From Leuctra nigra (lineage: Eukaryota > Arthropoda > Insecta > Plecoptera > Leuctridae), in NCBI GenBank assembly GCA_934045905.1, contig OW203766.1:18470309-18534308 (forward strand): a stretch of 64,000 nt of DNA, written 5' to 3'. Below the pieces are notes generated by a model that was not told the DNA's origin, did not search any database, and worked only from the letters and a program-made list of their open reading frames with translations. Positions within the stretch are counted from its first letter, which is position 1. Each line of letters opens with the position of its first letter. The position numbers and the translations under genes were made by a program. This document shows, piece by piece, positions 58,301 through 64,000 of this stretch.

Positions 58301-59013
58301 TCTATTCCCACGCAGTACAATTGCGCGTTCTATCGCAGGCTTCGCAACCTCGCATTCGTCCATGGGGTTGAACCTTTGAATCAAGATTCCTTGATGACTA
58401 TTCATCTCACAATAATTTTGTCTACATCCTAGACATGTATAATTTCAATAGTTTACGTTTTTAATGAATATTCTTCAGGAAACGGACCGCGTGTACATCC
58501 AAGACCTGCTCTCCAATGGGTCTGGAGGCCAGCTTGTATCCTGCCAAGGGATTGTTTCATATCGCTACCAACAGCAAGATACCATTCTGTAGTGAGTTCA
58601 CGTCCTGTTCAAACTAATAGTGAAAACACAGTGATGCAGAAACAGTTCTAGAGATCCAAAATGGTTCAAATGTGGCTTACATTTTGCCTGAAATAGTCTC
58701 TAAAATGTGAGCTAAAACGCTTATAACCACTGCCAATTGTTTCGGAGGACTGTTCCCCAAATCATTTTTAAAAAATTTAAAATTTTATTAAATTTTTCAA
58801 AATGTAAAAAAAAAATGTGGTACATAGCGTATTTAAGACTCTAAAGTCAAACCAGAGGTCAAAGTGTACCCCAATGTGTGGTATTCTTTAGTCAATTACG
58901 CTTGAAACGGTCGCTACTATCTATTTTTTTAAATCTGTTTTAATCATATTTTCTTATCTACAGTTCCCGATCCAGCCAGCGACAACCTAATGAAGAAATA
59001 TCGCCAAGGATAG
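49301..59013 (+). CDS. Lipase 2, secreted pancreatic-lipase family enzyme, 8 exons, 382 aa
   Basis: Paralogue of lipase 1. Exons: 49301-49364, 51200-51513, 52433-52536, 54941-55068, 55622-55894, 56039-56141, 58479-58591, 58964-59013; total 1149 nt, frame kept. The signal peptide MFLAVLLAVTAGGNVANA is followed by [17 protein letters not shown]. Triad: Ser183 in GHSLGG, Asp206 in ALDPPGPG, His304 in NCNHQR. Exon 5 is longer than in lipase 1 (273 versus 255 nt) and replaces the usual VIHTNGAP with VLRTSFYPPP, so the substrate-side loop differs. Ends YRQG. Introns 2, 3 and 6 carry MITEs, SINE-like elements, a Helitron-like element and LINE relics. Likely an active extracellular lipase. Confidence 0.9.
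50623..50783. mobile_element. PIF/Harbinger-type MITE with TAA duplication, absent from the paralogous intron
   Basis: TIR AGCTCATTTACACGGTGCAA and inverted right end, flanked by TAA. The homologous intron of lipase 3 (about 62,625-62,640) has the empty site with one TAA. 161 bp. Confidence 0.85.
50927..51112. mobile_element. PIF/Harbinger-type MITE, TTA duplication (lipase 2 intron 1)
   Basis: TIR GGGCCGGTTTTTGTACCTCT and its inverse, TTA on both sides, 186 bp. The same insertion is in lipase 3 intron 1 (62775-62960), so it predates the duplication. Confidence 0.8.
51685..52189. mobile_element. MITE family shared by lipase introns, copy in lipase 2 intron 2
   Basis: Ends GGGGAAGTCTGCTATGAAA and the inverse of GGGAAGTCTCATTAAAT. 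The right half (TTTTTATGAATGAAAATG and GATAAGGTATACTTGTCATT) matches the copy at 40293-40735. A (GTA)n tract lies inside. Confidence 0.5.
52540..52895 (-). repeat. tRNA-derived SINE, minus strand (lipase 2 intron 3)
   Basis: On the minus strand, GGGTAGCTCAGTTGGTAGAG (A box), a clover-leaf-like middle with GGC in the anticodon position, and CCCGGGTTCGTGCCCCGG (B box), followed by the body GTATATTTTTCACAACGCAC. The body extends toward about 52540. Confidence 0.65.
53300..53560 (-). repeat. 5S rRNA-like SINE (SINE3-type), minus strand
   Basis: Reverse complement contains CGGTTCTCGTC, GCGCGGTCAG and TTGGATGGGTGACCA, resembling the internal control region of 5S rRNA. A second shorter copy of the GGATGGGCGACC part is near 53,500. 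The body downstream (TTAAGCCGTTTGGCTCCCTT) extends to about 53,100. Confidence 0.5.
53572..54632 (-). mobile_element. Helitron-like non-autonomous element, copy H3 (lipase 2 intron 3)
   Basis: Inverted 3' end GCGTTTTCCTAG followed by T at 53572; the other end is CAAGCGAGCGTAGCGAGCG near 54632. Longer than H1 and H2 (about 1060 bp), probably with an internal insertion. Confidence 0.5.
55081..55275. repeat. Fold-back family X, single diverged arm (X3)
   Basis: GCACTCCATGTAAAAATA, CTAAAAATTCAGCACT and TGGCGCATTGTATGTATAAA match X1. The other arm is missing. Confidence 0.6.
56281..56917. mobile_element. hAT-type element with perfect 8-bp target duplication (lipase 2 intron 6)
   Basis: TIR CAGGGACAGTGCCAGG and the inverse of CAGGGACGGCGCCAGG, flanked by TCAGTTAG at 56273-56280 and 56918-56925. 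637 bp, no intact transposase. Confidence 0.85.
56932..57354 (+). pseudogene. C-terminal fragment of a LINE protein
   Basis: Reads NWQPLKERRRIARLIKMYRA and later RGRKDHKCKI, the pattern of the extreme C-terminus of CR1/Jockey-group retrotransposon proteins. A GAATAAAG signal and an (ATACA)n tail at about 57,549-57,582 follow. The 5' part is missing. Confidence 0.65.
57588..57870 (+). pseudogene. Degenerate Jockey-like reverse transcriptase C-terminal fragment
   Basis: Translation gives LLLYKSLIRPIMTFAPAVCG and KTHIKRLQILQ, then a stop/frameshift and NVNLLKDLRIDPIKTFITK, as in Jockey elements. Only about 280 bp remain. After it, 57,880-57,965 is a palindrome-rich stretch of AAGCTTATGC-type repeats. 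Confidence 0.6.
57996..58068 (+). tRNA. tRNA-like sequence, probably pseudogene or SINE head (anticodon loop GGA)
   Basis: 73 nt fold into a clover leaf: acceptor GCCTCGA/TCGAGGA with a G-A first pair, D arm GCTC/GAGC, anticodon arm TCTGA/TCGGA, T arm GTGGG/CCCAC, and a perfect B box. The anticodon position reads GGA (Ser), but there is no long variable arm and position 37 is T, both wrong for tRNA-Ser. It lies in lipase 2 intron 6. Confidence 0.4.
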
Positions 59014-59061
59014 AATCATCTTCTGACGTCATCACTTGGTACAATTCCGTATTGTACTTTT

Positions 59062-59067
59062 AATAAA
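59062..59067 (+). terminator. Polyadenylation signal of lipase 2
   Basis: AATAAA, 49 nt after the stop codon. Confidence 0.7.
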
Positions 59068-59463
59068 ACTCATTTAAACACATGTGTTTCAAGCACTTAT
59101 GTATTTATAATTGCTTACTGTATTCAGTTGTGAATAAAGAATTTGAAAACTAAGAAAAACTTTCAGTTTAATTTACTTCATGCTGCCAATATTATCTCGA
59201 CGAAATTACAAAACAAAATTCAGTTAGATTTGGGGATTTGGGGTATTCCAGAACGAATAAAAAACATTTTGAAACTTCAAATACCTAAAATATTTATCAG
59301 AATAAAAATTAGTGTATGTTGGACAAACAAACAAAAACTCTGTAACAGAAACAAATTTTGCAAATATCCAGCTGATGAATTCCCCAAAGGTAGCACACCG
59401 TAAAATATCTGTCAACTTCTAAAAAATGTCAGTTAAAATTCAGTTGAAATGAGCATCTGCATC

Positions 59464-59546
59464 AGGGTTGTTGTTCTCGGTGGGTTGGAATTAGCATGTG
59501 TTGGAGAAATGCTTATGGCTGGATCTGCACACAACTAACTTACGAG
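59464..59546 (+). pseudogene. Odorant receptor exon-5 relic before lipase 3
   Basis: Matches OR-E exon 5 (GGGTTGTTGTTCTCGGTGGG ... GTGTTGGAGAAATG) and still ends TACGAG with a GTAAGA donor, but a small deletion around 59,510-59,520 shifts the frame. No exon 6 or 7 follows; lipase 3 upstream DNA begins about 390 bp later. Confidence 0.8.
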
Positions 59547-60129
59547 GTAAGAACATTTGAGGTACTTGTTTTCAAATCGCATATTATAATGGTAGAATGA
59601 TTCTTGTTTTGTATTCATAGCTTGCAATGAACTTATTTTGTTTTATATCAGCAATGCAAAATAATTTCATTTTCCACCTGAGGACGGACATTTTCTTGGC
59701 ACGTTGACGGGCCAGATTCATAATTTTATTGAGGTAAATCGATGTATTTCTGTCAGATAATACTAAAGATTTCTTCGGAGCCTATACAATTACCTAGGCA
59801 GGCCATTATCTATAAAATATCGTCAAAAAGCAGAGTATCACAGCTATTCTTCGAGCCATCAAGATGGTGGCAGGCAACAATGAGATGACGTCACGTGCAC
59901 GTGCAAACTATGAATTCAGTATGACATAAAGATGTTTTTTGTGTTCGAGGTGTTGCACGTATCTGTGCTCGCTAATCAAACGCGTTCACAGAATGTTTTA
60001 TCAATAATTCAACATCAGTTAGTTCAAAAACTACTATGAACTCAATATTTGTAACACTTGCTGTTTTGAATTCTCGTGCCTGCATCACTTACTTGCACGC
60101 TAGTGGCTACTAGTGGCTGGAGCGCAAGG
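59547..60129. other. Upstream region of lipase 3
   Basis: From about 59,930 it aligns with 49,060-49,257 upstream of lipase 2 (for example TCGAGGTGTTGCACGTATCT). No gene. Confidence 0.6.
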
Positions 60130-60159
60130 TATAAAGCTCGAACTGTGCTAACTGTCAGT
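60130..60159 (+). promoter_or_regulatory. Likely core promoter of lipase 3 (TATAAAG plus TCAGT)
   Basis: TATAAAG at 60130-60136 and initiator TCAGT with A at 60157, 27 bp downstream, within the normal range. The corresponding site of lipase 2 is degraded. Confidence 0.5.
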
Positions 60160-60181
60160 GATCGGGACATAGACAGCAAGG

Positions 60182-63100
60182 ATGTTTCTGGCGGTGTTGT
60201 TGGCGGTGACGGCTGGAGGCAACGTTGCCAATGCAGTGGAAACAGGTACTTACCTGTACATTACACGCAGATTGGCCGGAGTTCATTTTTCGATGTTGTT
60301 CATGCACACCTTTCGAAACATGATATTAATTTCAAATAGACCTATGTCCATACTGTCTTAAAACATGCACTTTCAAAATGACGAGAGTCTTCTAATAAAT
60401 AGATTCAGAATCATTGAAATTGCCTTCGGTCCTTCTGCGTCTAACACACAGAATTAATCAGGTCAAAAGTCCAATACTAAATGTCTTTTAATTGATTTCT
60501 GCTTGTCGGATGTTATGTTTTTAGATTATAAACAATTGCGAGATAAACTTTTATTATAATCAATCAATACCAAGTTTTAAGCCAGCTGTTGGTATAAGAT
60601 TCATAGGTAGGATTTGGTCTCGTCTAACTTATTAATAAATTTCTTTTTTCTATTTCTTTTTCTTTTCACCACTTGATGAACAATTATGGATACAATGCAA
60701 ATTAAAATGTTATCAATACCCCTTCCCCTCCCCACTCCCCCACCACCTTGCTCCATAAAACTTGGCTATGGTACCTCGTTTTTAATTATTTATGTAAGTT
60801 CGTATTGATGATCCAGTAATCCAGTCACCTTGTCCTACATAACGTAAACAAATTTACAAATCGATTTGAACTCATTTGACCTCATATTTTATAAAATTGG
60901 GTGGATCATGCGTTCTGTCATCACAATGTTAAGTTCTATGTAGATATGTGCATGAACACGGCACAATTCAATTCAATTTCAAACAATTTTATTCAATTCA
61001 GAGGTATACATACATTTATACAATATAACACAATTATGGCAATACTGAATTGAAGCCCGCATAAGATAAACTTGTTTGCGGGCAGCCTATTACAACAAAT
61101 ACAAACATAATCTCCAAGATGGCTATAAACAAATATATAATCAAGAAACCAATAATAAAATTCAAAGAAGATTCAAAGAAACAGTATCTTTAAACATTAA
61201 ACAAATAAGATTATAATTTCCTTTCTTTCATGTATTTTTTTCCTTTTACTTCTCTTTTCAAGAAAATCTCATTGACTGTGCAGACTCAATTCCACTACTC
61301 AGGAGCCACGATTTCAATTTATTTTTAAATATTAGATGATTATCTGAATTTCTGATTTCTAAAGGTGTGTTATTGTCAATTTTGGGTCCCAAAAAGTTGG
61401 CGTGCTGCTGACCAAAACTTGTCCTCATTTTTGGCAATTTTAACGTATTGCAGGGGTTCATTCTGGTATCATGAACCCTATCAATATTGTTTAAGATAAC
61501 ACTAAGTTTATGAAAGTTTTTAAAAACGAATAAAGATGAGGTATGAATATATAATTGGTTAAGATGAAGTACTCCACAATCTTCGAAAACAAGTTTCGTG
61601 GGATACTGTTTGGGTTTTTTTTTTAAATTACTTTTAATATTAGTTTTTGCATAATAATTAAAGGTTGAAGACAAGTTTTCCCAGCCCCACCCCACCCTAT
61701 TATACCATATTGTAGCAGTGATTTAACAATTGCATTGTATAATGTAATTAAAATACTTTTGTTTAGAATATTTCTTAGCCGATAAAAGATGTACACTAAT
61801 CCGCGAAGTTTATTACACATACTAACAATATGATCACTCCAGCGAAGCCTACTGTCTATAATAACACCTAAATAAGTAACGGAGTGTTTCCTATCAATGG
61901 TATGGCAATCATTGCTATCACACTGAGTAATACTGCAAAACGGATAATGAATTTTAATGGAATGATTGGTAGTGCACTCAGTTGCCGCATTAATAGAGAA
62001 GGGAAGACAAAATGTTTTGGATTTATTTAGAGTAAGAAGATTATTATTTAACCAATGAAACACGGTTTGCATAGAATAGTTTGCCGAATGATAGACCTCA
62101 TCCCTATTTAAACGTGTGGGAAGGGTGTTTGTAAGGGGGGGGGGGGATTGTCACCCGCCGACCCCCTGTTCACCCAATAATACACGAGACTATATTATTT
62201 TTATCATTGAGTTTGAATTGATTAGTGAATTCATGATTGGGTACTTTTAGGAAATAATAAAATATCTTCACTGCGAATAAAATTCTACATTTTCTTCAAT
62301 AGTTCCTAAAGCATCACATACATCAAAAAATGTTCATATAATATATTGCCAGTAAATATAATAGACAAAAATATTACAAATGTATTTAAAAAAAAACAAA
62401 AAAACAGAACATGATAATATTACAATTTTACATTTGGTGTCAGAAAAAGGATTTCTTTGTAAATTAATGATTTATTGGCTTTTAAACCGTAATTTTTAAG
62501 AAATACGGTTAGTGACCAAAAATGAAATAGCTAAAAACTTTCCTGAGCCTGTGTGGCCCAGGCCTGTATAGTTGGAGGCATCGTCTACAATATTTCGTAC
62601 ACAAGTTTGTCCCACAATAACTGTCCTGTACTAACAGAGGCATTCTAAAAGATTTTCATTGTTAAAATTGCATTATTATTCGGAATCCACATTTTGATTT
62701 AGAGTTTAGACTATCCAGGGGATCTTAATCTTCCCCTAATCTAGATCTTAATCTTATCTTGGAGAATTATCTTAGGGCCGGTTTTTGTACCTCTTGCTAA
62801 AGTTCTTGATAGCTAGCTAACATATAAAATTAGCAAGTAACCAATTTTATATTGATTTTATCCTCTAGCTAACACTATAAAGAAGTTAAAAGACGTTTGC
62901 TAACACAATCTAGAACTCTATCCGGTAGCTAACTATAGCAAGAGGTGCAAAAACCGGCCCTTACGCCCCTTTAAGCTCTCAAGTCTGCTAAAGTCTTCGA
63001 CAAACCTAGGATTATAACACCCACTTGACAAACTGAAATATATTTGAGATTATACCTAGGATTATAACACCCACTTCGTCCTAGGAGTTATCATCCTAGA

Positions 63101-64000
63101 TTATACTTTTCGATTATAATAGGGAAGTGAAGTGACGTTTTGATTTTAGAATAATACATATTTTTTGAAGGTTGAGATGATGTTGAAGACAGATGTGGTA
63201 TTATTTTTGTTGTGTGATGAATAGTTTTCAAGGAACGAATTGACAAAGTTTGGAAGATTGTAACTGTCCATGAAACACAATTTGACGTCACACGCCGAGT
63301 CGGGTCGTATAGATAATGTTAGCCTTAAGCTGGCTTTCCATGATCCGTCATCTTCCGTCAACGTCCGACACCGTCCGACGAAAACGACCACGTGACCCCT
63401 CTCGACCAATCCCTCGCCGTCCGAGATTTTTGGGGATGGCTCTGATTGGTCGAGACGGGTCACGTGGTCGTTTTCGTCGGACGGTGTCGGACGTTGAAGG
63501 AAGATAACGGAGCATGGAAAGCCAGCATTAGCCGGTTCTATGCATCCCGTAACACAGGGAACACGGCGTGTGACGTACAGCTTGTTTTTGCAGAGGAGGG
63601 ATTAATGTCGAAAACTAATAAATTAATTATGGGAAATATATGAATTAAAAAAATATATAAAATTTTACATTTCTCTTTGAGGCTTATTCTGTATATAAAC
63701 AAAATATAATCTCAACATTCACCTATTCCCCATTATTCTGTTATTATTTCAGTCCTGTTATTCTACTTGCAGAAGTACCAAGTGAATGCTCACTCAACGC
63801 TTCAAGCGTATGCTACGGGTACTTGGGATGTTTCTCCATGGCCTCCCCCTGGTTCACCCCTCTCCGTCCCTTCCCCATACCCGAACCCCCTGATGTCCTC
63901 CGTACCTCCTTCTACCTCTGCACTCGCGGTCAGCCAGCCCGCTATTACGTCACCAAGCTGCCGGACATCTCACTGAAAGGCTCGGACTTCTCGGGTGACA
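60182..64000 (+). CDS. Lipase 3, 5' part (exon 1 and start of exon 2), cut by window edge
   Basis: Close paralogue of lipase 2. Exon 1 is 60182-60245, encoding the same signal peptide MFLAVLLAVTAGGNVANAVE. Exon 2 starts at 63773 after TTCTACTTGCAG and is open to the window end: [17 protein letters not shown], then RGQPARYYVTKLPDISLKGS. Catalytic residues lie beyond the window. Intron 1 is about 3.5 kb versus 1.8 kb in lipase 2, mainly because of a LINE insertion (60965-62112) and two further insertions after 62,990. Confidence 0.9.
60965..62112 (-). mobile_element. 5'-truncated CR1/Jockey-group LINE in lipase 3 intron 1
   Basis: Minus strand. Reverse transcriptase C-terminal region: LLTLNKSKTFCLPFS, VTYLGVIIDSRLRWSDHI, LLQYGIIGWGG in one frame (61623-62072), then FGQQHANFLGPKIDNNTPLE and NKLKSWLLSSG in another (61258-61695). 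The frame change falls near a homopolymer run at about 61,615-61,625. The 3' end is a short TTGAATTGAATT repeat. Lipase 2 intron 1 shows the empty site (GGCAC|GTGTGGG). Confidence 0.8.
62775..62960. mobile_element. PIF/Harbinger-type MITE, lipase 3 copy
   Basis: Orthologous to the insertion at 50927-51112: same TIR GGGCCGGTTTTTGTACCTCT, same TTA flanks, same 186-bp length. Confidence 0.8.
63328..63527. mobile_element. Near-perfect hairpin MITE, TTA duplication (lipase 3 intron 1)
   Basis: Arms of about 95 bp: GCTGGCTTTCCATG at each end, then CGTCCGACACCGTCCGACG and CGACCACGTGACC, inverted. TTA on both sides. 200 bp, GC-rich. Absent from lipase 2 intron 1. Confidence 0.8.

Overview
This is nuclear DNA of an insect. 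The genes are intron-rich with GT-AG introns. They include odorant receptors of the insect-specific 7tm_6 family, secreted lipases of the pancreatic-lipase family and a secreted C-type lectin. The intergenic and intronic DNA is AT-rich and packed with fold-back elements, LINE pieces, SINEs and minisatellites. A hemipteran such as a planthopper is my best guess, but the sequence alone does not settle the order.

Layout. Positions 1-30,200 hold a minus-strand tandem array of odorant receptor genes: OR-A (5' part only, cut by the left edge), OR-B (complete, 445 aa), OR-C (complete, 442 aa), an exon-1 relic at 18,958-19,026, and OR-D (all seven exons, with an in-frame TAG in exon 3). Every full copy has the same seven exons with the same phases; exon 1 is always 97 nt. 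Their introns have been targets for mobile DNA: a 5'-truncated R2-type LINE and a fold-back element in OR-B, a 2.3-kb Mutator-like fold-back element with a perfect 9-bp target duplication in OR-C, and several elements in OR-D. Positions 30,470-34,690 hold a minisatellite with a 33-codon open frame, a 43-bp minisatellite, and a complete three-exon C-type lectin gene (minus strand, 165 aa). The 3' splice site and first part of lectin exon 2 have been amplified as a 114-bp tandem repeat.

Positions 36,222-64,000 are plus-strand and alternate lipase and receptor: lipase 1 (8 exons, 390 aa), OR-E (7 exons, 444 aa, inverted relative to the array), lipase 2 (8 exons, 382 aa), a broken OR exon-5 relic, and lipase 3 (exon 1 and the start of exon 2 before the window ends). 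Lipases 2 and 3 share promoter, exon 1 and most of intron 1. With the OR relic in front of lipase 3, this shows that a block spanning the end of an OR gene and the start of a lipase gene was duplicated.

The proteins suggest chemosensory receptors in sensory-neuron membranes and secreted digestive or defence proteins (lipases with complete Ser-Asp-His triads; a lectin with signal peptide). Nothing in the sequence shows that the three groups work in one pathway. Their interleaving looks like the product of segmental duplication. Several transposons can be assigned to superfamilies from their target duplications: 9 bp Mutator-like, 8 bp hAT, TWA PIF/Harbinger, TA Tc1/mariner, TTAA piggyBac-like. 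The paralogous lipase introns give exact empty sites for some of these insertions.
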